A stretch of 64,000 nucleotides of DNA from Nonomuraea coxensis DSM 45129 (GTDB taxonomy: Bacteria > Actinomycetota > Actinomycetes > Streptosporangiales > Streptosporangiaceae): the NCBI RefSeq assembly GCF_019397265.1, contig NZ_CP068985.1, positions 1,116,001 through 1,180,000 on the forward strand, in the 5' to 3' direction. A program made the position numbers and the translations under genes. Of the stretch, positions 15,868-23,471 are shown in pieces. Numbering within the stretch: the first letter of the stretch is position 1; the number at the start of each line of letters is the position of its first letter. The notes under the pieces were generated by a model. The model was not told where the DNA came from. It did not search any database and worked only from the letters and a program-made list of their open reading frames with translations.

Positions 15868-16296
15868 TCAGGTGCCGAGGGCGCGCACGACGACGCCGAC
15901 GAGCCGCTGCTGGGTGACCAGGCCGTAGTCCCGCGAGTCGCGGCTGGCGTCGGGGTTGTCTCCCAGGAGCGCCATCCAGCCTGGAGGAACCTGTGCGTTC
16001 GACGGCGACGGTACGTGTTCCGGTACGCGATCCCCCGGCACCGCGGCCAATCGCTTGATGACGTAGCCGCTGCGCGGTCGCGGGCCCGCCATTCGCGTGT
16101 CCGGCGTGACCACAACGATGTCGCCCACTCTCAGGCGGGACAGGGATGCCCGGCGCACCAGCAGACGATCGCCAGGAAGCAAGGTGGGCGCCATGCTGAA
16201 GCCCGAGACCGTGGCCAGGACGAACCTGCGCCGCAGCAGCATGACGAAGGCCGCCACGCCGGCACTTATCAGGACTGCTGCAATCACGGCCTGCAC
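15868..16296 (-). CDS. S26-family signal peptidase of the cysteine-rich peptide locus
   Basis: A 142-residue type I signal peptidase-like protein with one N-terminal membrane helix (about 2-21), the nucleophile Ser34 in 'VSGFSMAPTLLPGD', the general base Lys81 in 'YVIKRLAAVPGD' and the C-terminal box 'LLGDNPDASRDSRDYG'. GTG 16296 was chosen because a GAGG lies 8 nt upstream; GTG 16374 would add 26 polar residues. It is much shorter than housekeeping LepB. It lies 113 nt after the small peptide gene whose leader ends in Ala-Gln-Ala, so it is the natural candidate to remove that leader on the outer face of the membrane (inference). Confidence 0.85.
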   Translation of the reverse strand: MQAVIAAVLISAGVAAFVMLLRRRFVLATVSGFSMAPTLLPGDRLLVRRASLSRLRVGDIVVVTPDTRMAGPRPRSGYVIKRLAAVPGDRVPEHVPSPSNAQVPPGWMALLGDNPDASRDSRDYGLVTQQRLVGVVVRALGT

Positions 16297-16409
16297 GGAA
16301 AGCGCCTCACTGATCGGCGAGTTGCACCAGCGGGTATTCGGAGCATCAGCATGAGACCGCACGAAAGCAGCCACCGGCCCGGCCGGCGGCCGCTCCGCCT
16401 ACGTGTCAG

Positions 16410-16616
16410 CTAGCAGCTGTACTGGGCTCCGTACACGTTGCAGGGCCCGCAGGTCGTCTGGTTGCTGTCGCAGCCGCGGTCACACCACCGGGAGACAGTT
16501 CTGTTGCCGCTGCAGTAGCAGAATTCCTTCCAGGTCGTGCACGCGGCCTGAGCTGTGATTTTCGGGACGAAGGCGGACAACATCCGGTCGCCGAACGTTT
16601 GGAAGAGTCGCAGCAT
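16410..16616 (-). CDS. Small secreted cysteine-rich peptide precursor
   Basis: A 68-residue precursor. Residues 1-24 form a leader (MLRLFQTFGDRMLSAFVPK, then ITAQA), amphipathic rather than a classical signal peptide and ending in an Ala-x-Ala site. The mature part has eight cysteines (26, 33, 35, 45, 49, 56, 59, 68) in about 44 residues, ending in Cys, with aromatic, Ser, Thr and Asn residues between: a disulfide-rich layout. ATG 16616 has GAGGGAG 7 nt upstream. The neighbours are an exporter, a thioredoxin-like protein and a signal peptidase, all same strand. Function is unknown; bacteriocin, signalling peptide or structural peptide are all possible. Confidence 0.75.
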   Translation of the reverse strand: MLRLFQTFGDRMLSAFVPKITAQAACTTWKEFCYCSGNRTVSRWCDRGCDSNQTTCGPCNVYGAQYSC

Positions 16617-16681
16617 GCTCTACTCCCTCGTGAAGAGTCGGGCCGCTCTTCGACGTGCCGGTAGGCATCGTCTGATCTTGA

Positions 16682-16714
16682 CCCGTTTTGATCTACAGTA
16701 GAGATCAATTCGGG
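16682..16714. promoter_or_regulatory. 33-bp interrupted palindrome before the cysteine-rich peptide gene
   Basis: Arms CCCG-TT-TTGATCT (16682-16694) and AGATCAA-TT-CGGG (16702-16714) surround a 7-nt centre; only the TT steps mismatch. It lies between the ABC exporter stop (16721) and the peptide start (16616). It could be an operator or promoter element giving the peptide its own expression, or an RNA hairpin that limits read-through from the exporter. Confidence 0.55.
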
Positions 16715-16720
16715 CTCTGG

Positions 16721-18523
16721 TCAATCGCGGTAGCCTGCGGCCTGGAGGGAGAACAGCTCGGCGTAGGGCCCTGGCGCCTTGACCAGCTCGTCGTGCCGGC
16801 CGGCCTGCACCACGGCGCCGGCGTCCAGGACCAGGATCAGGTCCGCGTCCCGGATCGTGCCGAGCCGGTGCGACACCAGCAGGCTGGTGCCACCGTCGCG
16901 GAGCCGCTGGAAGCCCTGGTGGATCTCGTGTTCGGCCTCGGGGTCGAGGCGCGCGCTCGGCTCATCGAGGATGAGCAGGTCACGACCGCCGCGCAGGAAG
17001 CTGCGCGCGATGGCGACACGTTGCCACTGCCCGCCGGAGAGCATGGTGCCGGGTGTGGTTCCGTTCAGTTCGTCGCCGGCGAAGTAGGTGCGGCTGAGCA
17101 GCGTGTCGTACCCGTGGGGGAGCCTGTGCAGGATGTCGTGCACACCCGCGTCCTTCGCAGCGGTCTCGATGCGTGACGAGTCCGTCAGGGCCTCGACGTC
17201 ACCGATGCCGATGTTCTCCGCGGCCGACAACTCGTAGGAGACGAAGTCCTGGAAGACCCCCGCGATCCGGGCGCGCAGCTGTACCGGGTCGAGATCCCGC
17301 AGGTCGACGCCGTCCCAGAGGATCGCGCCACGGTCGGGGTCGTAGTAGCGGCACAAGAGCTTGATGATCGTGCTCTTGCCGGCTCCGTTGAAGCCGACAA
17401 GGGCGACCGCCTGACCCTTCGGGATCGTCACGGTGACACCGCGCAGCACCCAGGGGAGATCCTCCCGGTACCGGAACCAGACGTCACGCAGCTCGATGCC
17501 GTGCCGCAGCGGCGCCACCGGACGGGGCCGGGCCGGCACCGGCAGATCCGGCTCCGCTTCCACGACGGCGAGGTAGTGACCGAACATCAGCAACTGTGTG
17601 TGCGCTCCGGCCAGATCGCGCACCATGCCGAGCAGAGCCGCCTGCACCGCGGCGACCGCGGCGACCAACATGGACACGTCGCCGACGGACACCCTTCCGT
17701 TGGCCGCGGCGTTGATCACCCAGACCAGGCAGCCGCCCGCCGTCGCGGTCGAGAGCATGGTGAGCAGCGCCTCCGTGCGCAGAGCCCGCCGGTCCATCGC
17801 CCGCTGCACCCCATTCGCGGCACGGCGTTCGCGGAGCATCCGTCCCCTGAGAAAGGAACCGACGCCGAACAGCCTGACCTCGGTCGCCGCCTCGACATCG
17901 GAGAGCAGCTGGCCGTAGAACAACTCGCGCCGCTCGAGCGGTCCCACGGTGTTCATCGCCTCGGCCCGCCGGCGCGCGAGAGCGAACTCGGCGCCGACGG
18001 CGGGGAGCGCGCCGACCAGGACGACGATCGCCAGAGCAGGGCTGATGGTGACCAGTGAGACGACGAACCCCACGCTCAGCAGGACCTGCTGGAGCAGGTT
18101 CAGGCTCACGGCCATGATCTCGGCGGGTCCGGACCCGCCGGCGTGACGGGCGAAGCGCAACCGATCCGCGAACTGCGGGTCCTCGAACCGCCCCAGGCCG
18201 ATCAACCTGTTGACCGCGGCGTAGAGCTGGTCGAGGGCGGCGAGCGCGATGGTCCGTCCCTGCTCGGCCCGCAGGTAGCGCAGCACCTGCACCAGCAGCG
18301 CCGTGATGACGCCCGCGATGACCAGTCCGATGATCGGCCACGTCAGGTCCGCGGGTCCGCCGGGCGCGCTCAGCTGATCGAAGACGACCTTCGTCAGCCA
18401 CGCCACGGCGACGGGCGCGCCCGCTCCGAGCACCGTCAGCACGAGCTGAGCGACGGTCGTACGCGCCGAGACCCGCCAGGCCAGCCGCCAGGCGGCGACG
18501 GCCACCCGGATTCCGGGCGTCAC
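16721..18523 (-). CDS. ABC exporter (fused membrane and ATPase domains)
   Basis: A 600-residue half-transporter: an ABC_membrane-type domain (about 1-320, hydrophobic helices near 25-45, 62-82, 143-163, 165-180, 255-275, 280-300) followed by an ATPase domain with Walker A GFNGAGKST (377-385), signature LSGGQ (495-499), Walker B 'LLILDEPSA' and switch His in 'LLVSHRLG'. There is no N-terminal C39 peptidase domain, so leader removal would need a separate protease, and a signal peptidase is encoded downstream. The GTG start overlaps the redoxin stop as GTGA. Probable exporter of the cysteine-rich peptide (inference). Confidence 0.9.
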   Translation of the reverse strand: MTPGIRVAVAAWRLAWRVSARTTVAQLVLTVLGAGAPVAVAWLTKVVFDQLSAPGGPADLTWPIIGLVIAGVITALLVQVLRYLRAEQGRTIALAALDQLYAAVNRLIGLGRFEDPQFADRLRFARHAGGSGPAEIMAVSLNLLQQVLLSVGFVVSLVTISPALAIVVLVGALPAVGAEFALARRRAEAMNTVGPLERRELFYGQLLSDVEAATEVRLFGVGSFLRGRMLRERRAANGVQRAMDRRALRTEALLTMLSTATAGGCLVWVINAAANGRVSVGDVSMLVAAVAAVQAALLGMVRDLAGAHTQLLMFGHYLAVVEAEPDLPVPARPRPVAPLRHGIELRDVWFRYREDLPWVLRGVTVTIPKGQAVALVGFNGAGKSTIIKLLCRYYDPDRGAILWDGVDLRDLDPVQLRARIAGVFQDFVSYELSAAENIGIGDVEALTDSSRIETAAKDAGVHDILHRLPHGYDTLLSRTYFAGDELNGTTPGTMLSGGQWQRVAIARSFLRGGRDLLILDEPSARLDPEAEHEIHQGFQRLRDGGTSLLVSHRLGTIRDADLILVLDAGAVVQAGRHDELVKAPGPYAELFSLQAAGYRD

Positions 18524-19071
18524 AGGACCGCGGACTCAGGAAGGACGTCTACCTGGAAGCCGGTGACCGAGAGGACGCCCTTCTCGCCCATGAGGCAGAA
18601 GGCCGGGTATCCGCGGAGGCCGAACGCCGTTGACATCTCACCGTCGACATCCGCCTCGATGACGATCTGCGCGACCCCGCTCAGCTCCTCACGCAGGCCC
18701 TCGAGTTCCTCGGGCGAGCCCAGCAGCACCGCGATGACATCGTCGCGCCCGCCCGACAGGCCGGACGCGTACCGGATGAAGGCGGGCTTCTGCTCCACAC
18801 AGGTCGGGCAGCGCGGCGAGAAGAAGGCCACGACCATCCCCTGCCGGAGATCATCACGGGTCACCGTCCGGTCGTCGCCCGTCACTGCGCGGAATTCGCC
18901 GACCCGAGTCCCGGCGGGCAGGGTGACCTCTCCCTGGGCGGGGGACTGCGCACGTCCTTGGTTGATCAGCTCGGTGTGCTCCCGAAGGCGCCGGATCACT
19001 GCGACGGTGAGCACGAGATTGAGAAGGGAGATGGCACAGACAATCGCTAATGCGGCCCACACGACTGGCAT
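18520..19071 (-). CDS. Membrane-anchored thioredoxin-like protein (TlpA/MauD type)
   Basis: A 183-residue protein with one N-terminal membrane helix (about 4-27) and a redoxin domain outside the membrane. The active site is Cys88-Pro-Thr-Cys91 in 'FFSPRCPTCVEQKP', and 'GYPAFCLMGEKG' supplies the cis-Pro loop. MauD and TlpA relatives handle disulfides in exported proteins. Start ATG 19071 has GAGG 8 nt upstream; an upstream ATG gives a poorer N-terminus. First gene of the operon, coupled to the ABC exporter by a 4-nt overlap. It would suit forming or correcting the four possible disulfides of the peptide. Confidence 0.88.
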   Translation of the reverse strand: MPVVWAALAIVCAISLLNLVLTVAVIRRLREHTELINQGRAQSPAQGEVTLPAGTRVGEFRAVTGDDRTVTRDDLRQGMVVAFFSPRCPTCVEQKPAFIRYASGLSGGRDDVIAVLLGSPEELEGLREELSGVAQIVIEADVDGEMSTAFGLRGYPAFCLMGEKGVLSVTGFQVDVLPESAVL

Positions 19072-19144
19072 GGCGACATCCTCAACGTTGATCCTTTTCG
19101 GAGCGGCCAGGATAGTACAGGCATATCCGCGCAAGGAGGGTCAC

Positions 19145-19516
19145 GTGAGTCCGTCCCGATCCGGCCGGACCGCGGCACCGGGCACCGCCGCGCGGCTGTC
19201 CGGCTGGCCTGAGCAACGCGATCATGTCCTCGAACGCCGTGATCAGGATGCCGGCGACAAGTCCGACGACCTGGCCTCCCTGGGCTCGGTCCGGTCCGCG
19301 GCGGCCGAGCTGCGCGCCGCCCACCCGCGCATCGACCTGCTGATCAACAACGCGGGGCGCCCCGACCTGGACGGAGAACTCCTGGCGCACATCCTGCTGG
19401 GCAGCCTTCAGAGCGAACCGGTCCTGCGGCTTCTGGAACGCGGAGAGGTGTCGCGGCTCGCCGCGTCGCTGCGCGTCACGGCGGCCGGGATGCTCACGGC
19501 CCCTGCCGCCTCCTGA
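19145..19516 (+). pseudogene. Chimeric gene remnant with a short-chain dehydrogenase fragment
   Basis: A 123-codon open frame. Its middle ('DDLASLGSVRSAAAELRAA' and 'RIDLLINNAG') is the NAD-binding core segment of a short-chain dehydrogenase, but there is no N-terminal TGxxxGxG and no YxxxK. The frame then changes character into a helical tail ('GELLAHILLGSLQSEPVLRL') that does not belong to that family and may be the end of a regulator. This looks like two gene pieces joined by deletion. 19517-19659 holds nothing recognisable. Confidence 0.6.
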
Positions 19517-19659
19517 AGCGCGGAGAGGGGCGGTGGAGTGCGTACCTGTGCGTCAAAGCCTCTGCGAAGCTGAGCGCCATGAAGCAGCCGACGAGCAAGA
19601 AGTGATCTGCTCGATCCAATGAGCTGTCGTGCTCCACCCGGCGGTCATCCAGGCATGCC

Positions 19660-20637
19660 TCATGGGGTGGTCAGGGTCTGGAGGTCGCCCCGGATCAGCA
19701 GCTGGTTGGCGAACATCGCGTTCGTGGTGTCGTTAAGCGTCAGGACGGCCCGCAGCACGGTGTGGTCGTCCGAGCTGACCCGGTCGTGGGCGATCTCCGG
19801 GGCGTGCTTTCCGTACGTCCCGCCGGTGCCCATGCTCCCCGTCGGGACGAGGCGGGTCGTCAGGGCGCGTTCGACGCCGGCGGCGGCGGATGCCGCCGGC
19901 AGCACGCAGATGACGTTGACGGGCCGGTCCTTCAGGTCGGCCGGACGACGCAGGCCCACGCCGTACAGTGTGACGGTCCCGCTGGGCGGGGACGGGGTCA
20001 TGATCGTGGCCGCGGCGACGTCGCCGAGGCAGGAGGCCATGGCCGCGTGCGCCGGCTTGTCGGCCAGCGAGGCGTCCCCGCCGAGGGCGGTCGTGAGCAG
20101 GTCGGGGGTCGAGGCCGCGGCCACCAGCGAGTCGGTGACCACGACCTGGTTGAGCTGGTTGGTCACGCCGGGAACGATCGTGCGGGACAGGTCGATCTCG
20201 TCGCCGGGGGAGAACGAGAGCCCTTCGTGGCCGCTCATCTCACGAGGCTTGGCGCCGAGGGCGGTCAGCTTCTCGCGTACGGCGTCCGCGTCGACGTCGC
20301 CGTCGAACCGGAACGCCGTCCGGGGAGGTGCGCCGATCGAGATCGCCCGCGTACCGGCGCTGGGGGTCATGCCCGTGGCCTCCGGCAGGGCCGCCGCGGC
20401 TGTGGCGAGGCCGCCCAGGCCGGAGACGGCCGCGGGTAACCAGCGGCGAGTCTTGTCGTCACCCGCCTTGACGCCCAGGTCACGCCACCAGGCCGGTTCG
20501 CCGTACTCGAAGTACGCGGCGGCGGGTCCCTCGGCGGAAACGGCGGCCATCGCGTCCATCAGGCCGTCTTCGCCGGCGTTCTGCCCGCATCCGGTCAGGA
20601 CCAGCAGCGCTGTCAGTGCCACGCTCACTTTTCGCAT
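19660..20637 (-). CDS. Putative lipoprotein
   Basis: A 325-residue protein with a lipoprotein signal: 'MRKVSVALTALLVLTGCGQ', lipobox LTGC with Cys17. The rest is extracytoplasmic and without repeats or known motifs; it contains two further cysteines ('AASCLGD', 'VICVLPA'). It is followed on the same strand's upstream side by the TetR gene with an 18-nt gap, so TetR and lipoprotein are probably co-transcribed. No family recognised. Confidence 0.75.
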   Translation of the reverse strand: MRKVSVALTALLVLTGCGQNAGEDGLMDAMAAVSAEGPAAAYFEYGEPAWWRDLGVKAGDDKTRRWLPAAVSGLGGLATAAAALPEATGMTPSAGTRAISIGAPPRTAFRFDGDVDADAVREKLTALGAKPREMSGHEGLSFSPGDEIDLSRTIVPGVTNQLNQVVVTDSLVAAASTPDLLTTALGGDASLADKPAHAAMASCLGDVAAATIMTPSPPSGTVTLYGVGLRRPADLKDRPVNVICVLPAASAAAGVERALTTRLVPTGSMGTGGTYGKHAPEIAHDRVSSDDHTVLRAVLTLNDTTNAMFANQLLIRGDLQTLTTP

Positions 20638-20655
20638 GGCGCGAGCGTAGTTGGC

Positions 20656-21237
20656 TCAGTCGTTCAGGTGGGCCAGGGCGGTGCTGGTGACGCGTACGGC
20701 GTCGTCGATCCAGGCCGGGACGGGTTCGCCGATGATCGGCCGGACGAGGCCATAGGGGGAGTCGCGGCAGGCCATGGCGATCACCTCCATCCCGTGCGGG
20801 GTGATCCGGCCGTAGCGGCGTTCGGTCAGGCGTCGCAGGTGTGCGACGACGGGGTCGTTGAGGTGGCGGAGCTCGTCCTGGAGCTGGGGCGGGCCGGTGG
20901 CGACCAGGTCGGCGTGGCGGAAGACGGTCATCATGCGGGCGTCGCGCGGGTGGCGGCGGCAGAAGGCCGGGATCCACAGCGCGGTGCGCACGATGGCCTC
21001 GATGGGTTCGCCGGTGTCGGCGGCCGTGGTGAGCCCGGCCTGGAACGCCTTGACGGCGCGGATCCAGGCCGTCCCGAAGAGGACGTCCCTCGACGGGAAG
21101 CGGTGGTAGATCGAGCCCGAGGGGGCGCCGAGCAGGGCGGTGACGTGGCCGACGGTGGCCGAGCGCCAGTGCTCGTACGCCGCGTCCCGCGCCGCGTCGA
21201 GGATCTGCTCGTGGGTGAACGAAGGACTCCTGGCCAT
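20656..21237 (-). CDS. TetR/AcrR-family repressor
   Basis: A 193-residue regulator. The N-terminal helix-turn-helix covers about 8-54 ('HEQILDAARDAAYEHW', 'GHVTALLGAPSGSIYHRFPS' with the typical IYHRF). The C-terminal helical domain would bind a ligand and dimerise. It is divergent from a membrane protein gene, and a perfect 16-bp palindrome lies 30 bp from its start. It probably represses itself, the lipoprotein behind it and the divergent membrane protein. Confidence 0.9.
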   Translation of the reverse strand: MARSPSFTHEQILDAARDAAYEHWRSATVGHVTALLGAPSGSIYHRFPSRDVLFGTAWIRAVKAFQAGLTTAADTGEPIEAIVRTALWIPAFCRRHPRDARMMTVFRHADLVATGPPQLQDELRHLNDPVVAHLRRLTERRYGRITPHGMEVIAMACRDSPYGLVRPIIGEPVPAWIDDAVRVTSTALAHLND

Positions 21238-21266
21238 CGCCGTGAGTTTATCCGTTACGGTTGTTC

Positions 21267-21282
21267 TAGAGAACGTTCTCTA
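21267..21282. promoter_or_regulatory. TetR operator
   Basis: TAGAGAACGTTCTCTA is a perfect 16-bp palindrome midway in the 60-bp gap between the divergent TetR gene and membrane protein gene. Size, symmetry and place match TetR-family operators. Confidence 0.8.
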
Positions 21283-21297
21283 ATTGGGGGATGGATC

Positions 21298-22206
21298 ATG
21301 AACAGAAGCGCCTTGAGGGCCGTCGTGCTCGTCGTCGCGGTGGTGTCCTGCCTGCCGTACCTGATCTTCAAGGTGGCCTGGCTGGCCGGGTCCACGGTCG
21401 GGATCACCGACGCCGGAGGCCAGGCGCTGATGAACGATCCGCGGCACGTGGCCGGCAACTACGTCACCGTCGCCATGGACCTGGCCGCCATCGCCCTCGC
21501 GGTGGTGCTGGGACGGCCGATCGGCCATCGCCTGCCGGCCTGGCTGCTGCTGGTGCCCGCCTGGGGCGCCACCGGGCTGCTGGCGCCGATCGTGCTCGGC
21601 CTCCCGGCCGGGCTGCTGGTCCAGGGGGTCACCGGTACGGCGGTGCCCGCCGGCAGCGGCGACGGACTCGCCGGGTGGGTGTTCGTCATCATCTACGGAG
21701 GTTTCGGGGTGCTGGGCTGTTGCCTCGCCGTCCTCGTCCTGCTGCACGCCATGGAACGCTGGCCCCGGACCTTCGCCACCGGTCCGTCGCCGACGAACCG
21801 GACGATCGCGGCGATCTGCGGGGTTCCCCTGCTCGGCTACGCCCTGGCCCTGGTCGTCTGGGCGGTCGCGGGTCCCGGGGCCGGCGGGCCGGCCGGGTTC
21901 GAGAGCCCGGCGCAGCGGACGGTGCTGGCCGTCACGGGCCTGCTCGTCGCGGTCGGGTACGTCACGCCGCGGGCGCGCGGCTTCGTGGGCCGCCACCCGG
22001 GCTGGGCGGTCGTGTTGACCTGGACCGGGTGCGGCGTGGCCACGCTGTCCGGGCCGACCTTCGTCGCCCTCAGCCACGACGGCATCGTGCGCGTCCCGGT
22101 GCTGGCCGCGGCCGTGGCGTCGGTGGTGGCGGGGCTGCTGTACTCGATCGTCCTCCTGCGGTCCGCGGCGTCGTACGGCCGGGCTCCCGCTCCCGCGCTC
22201 TCGTGA
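21298..22206 (+). CDS. Polytopic membrane protein under TetR control
   Basis: A 302-residue protein with about eight hydrophobic helices (first at about 7-28, last at about 270-290). ATG 21298 follows GGGGG at 7 nt. No transporter signature is recognised; it resembles uncharacterised streptomycete integral membrane proteins. The shared operator region with the TetR gene suggests inducible expression. Confidence 0.75.
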   Translation: MNRSALRAVVLVVAVVSCLPYLIFKVAWLAGSTVGITDAGGQALMNDPRHVAGNYVTVAMDLAAIALAVVLGRPIGHRLPAWLLLVPAWGATGLLAPIVLGLPAGLLVQGVTGTAVPAGSGDGLAGWVFVIIYGGFGVLGCCLAVLVLLHAMERWPRTFATGPSPTNRTIAAICGVPLLGYALALVVWAVAGPGAGGPAGFESPAQRTVLAVTGLLVAVGYVTPRARGFVGRHPGWAVVLTWTGCGVATLSGPTFVALSHDGIVRVPVLAAAVASVVAGLLYSIVLLRSAASYGRAPAPALS

Positions 22207-22212
22207 CGAGGC

Positions 22213-23274
22213 TCAGCCCGACGTCCCCTCCTCAAGGATGGAGACGATGGAGAAGAGGGTGAAGCAGACCGCGCCGAGGCCGACCAGGACCCGCGCGGGG
22301 ATGAAGAAGGACGGGTCCGTGACCGCGGCCTCGAAGAGGAAGGCCCCGAAGAACAGGCAGGTCAGCGCCGTGACCACGGGGATCATCGGGATGCGGTTGG
22401 CCAGGGGGAAGGTCCGCCGCCAGACCAGGGCCAGGAGCAGGGCCTTGGACAGGATGCTGTAGCAGACCAGCCCCAGGCCGATGAGGATGCAGCCGGGCGC
22501 GATGCGGTAGGGGTGATCGGAGCTCGCCAGGACGTAGACGCCGAGGAGGATGTCGATGGTGCCCATCACGATGACGAGCCAGCCCCAGCGGTAGCGCTCG
22601 GGCTCACCGAAGCTGTTGCGCACCTGGCGGACGATGCTGGCGACCAGGGCGATCAGGCTGGCGCAGATCGCGGACAGGCCGAAGAGGACGTGACCGGCGG
22701 TGTAGTAGGCGCCGCCCTCCGGGGTCGTGCCGCCGCCCTTGGCCATGAGGACGAAGGCGTACACGAAGCCGGCGAGGGCGCAGAGGGCCGGGACCGCGAT
22801 GAGGACCTTGCCCACCACCGGCGAGTACGCCTCCTCCGGAGGCTCGTCCTCCGCGGTACGGGCGGCGTTGACCGGGATGAGGGTGAAGCGGGTCGAGGAG
22901 GTCGCCACGGTGCTGACGCAGGCGCTGATCAGGCCGATGCCGACGATCACGTGGCCGGCCACCACGTATGGGGGTTCGTCGCCCCGCGTGAGGATGACGA
23001 CCCCGTAGACGACGGCGATGAGAGCGGAGAGGTAGCCGGTCAGGGGCAGGATGACCTGCCAGGCCCGGCTGTAGCGGGAGATCAGCTGGCGGATGATCGT
23101 GGCCGCGGTGGTGAAGAGCGCGTAGCAGATGGCGGCCAGGGCGATGGTCACATGCCCGGCCACGAAATGGTCGGCGTCCGGGGCGCCCGCCAGCACATAC
23201 CACCCGAAGGCGCCGCAGATGACACCCATCACCAGCGGGATGGCGCGGAAGACGACGCTCATCGCAACGTTCAC
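22213..23274 (-). CDS. yhiM: YhiM/DUF2776-family inner-membrane protein
   Basis: A 353-residue protein with about ten membrane helices. Family marks are the start 'MSVVFRAIPLVMGVICGAFG', four 'AGHV' motifs, 'CVSTVATSS', 'NRIPMIPVVTALTCLFFGAF' and the tail 'RVLVGLGAVCFTLFSIVS', which closely match remembered E. coli YhiM, an acid-survival protein of unknown mechanism. GTG 23274 is preferred: it has GGGGGGA upstream and gives the family's N-terminus. Such close similarity to an enterobacterial protein is unusual for an actinomycete and suggests transfer, although composition is like its neighbours. Confidence 0.85.
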   Translation of the reverse strand: MNVAMSVVFRAIPLVMGVICGAFGWYVLAGAPDADHFVAGHVTIALAAICYALFTTAATIIRQLISRYSRAWQVILPLTGYLSALIAVVYGVVILTRGDEPPYVVAGHVIVGIGLISACVSTVATSSTRFTLIPVNAARTAEDEPPEEAYSPVVGKVLIAVPALCALAGFVYAFVLMAKGGGTTPEGGAYYTAGHVLFGLSAICASLIALVASIVRQVRNSFGEPERYRWGWLVIVMGTIDILLGVYVLASSDHPYRIAPGCILIGLGLVCYSILSKALLLALVWRRTFPLANRIPMIPVVTALTCLFFGAFLFEAAVTDPSFFIPARVLVGLGAVCFTLFSIVSILEEGTSG

Positions 23275-23471
23275 TGTTATCCCCCGATGAACAGTTGTGC
23301 CGGCTCCCCCGAACCGAGTTCTTCCTCGCTCATGCCCCACCCGGTACTTCGAACACCGAACCGATCCCGCCGGACCTCCTGGTTCGCGTTCGGACACGGC
23401 GGGCGGCGCCGGTCAATAAGATCACTGCTGCTGCGGTGTGACGGCGATGGCGACGGCGACGGGAGCCCTCG

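Noticed and set aside
15759..16115. Minus-strand 118-codon frame overlapping the signal peptidase gene
   Set aside because: Arg/Ser/Thr-rich shadow in another frame of a gene with intact catalytic residues.
18143..19144. Plus-strand frame leading into the SDR remnant
   Set aside because: Antisense to the ABC exporter and redoxin genes; only the part after GTG 19145 has recognisable similarity.
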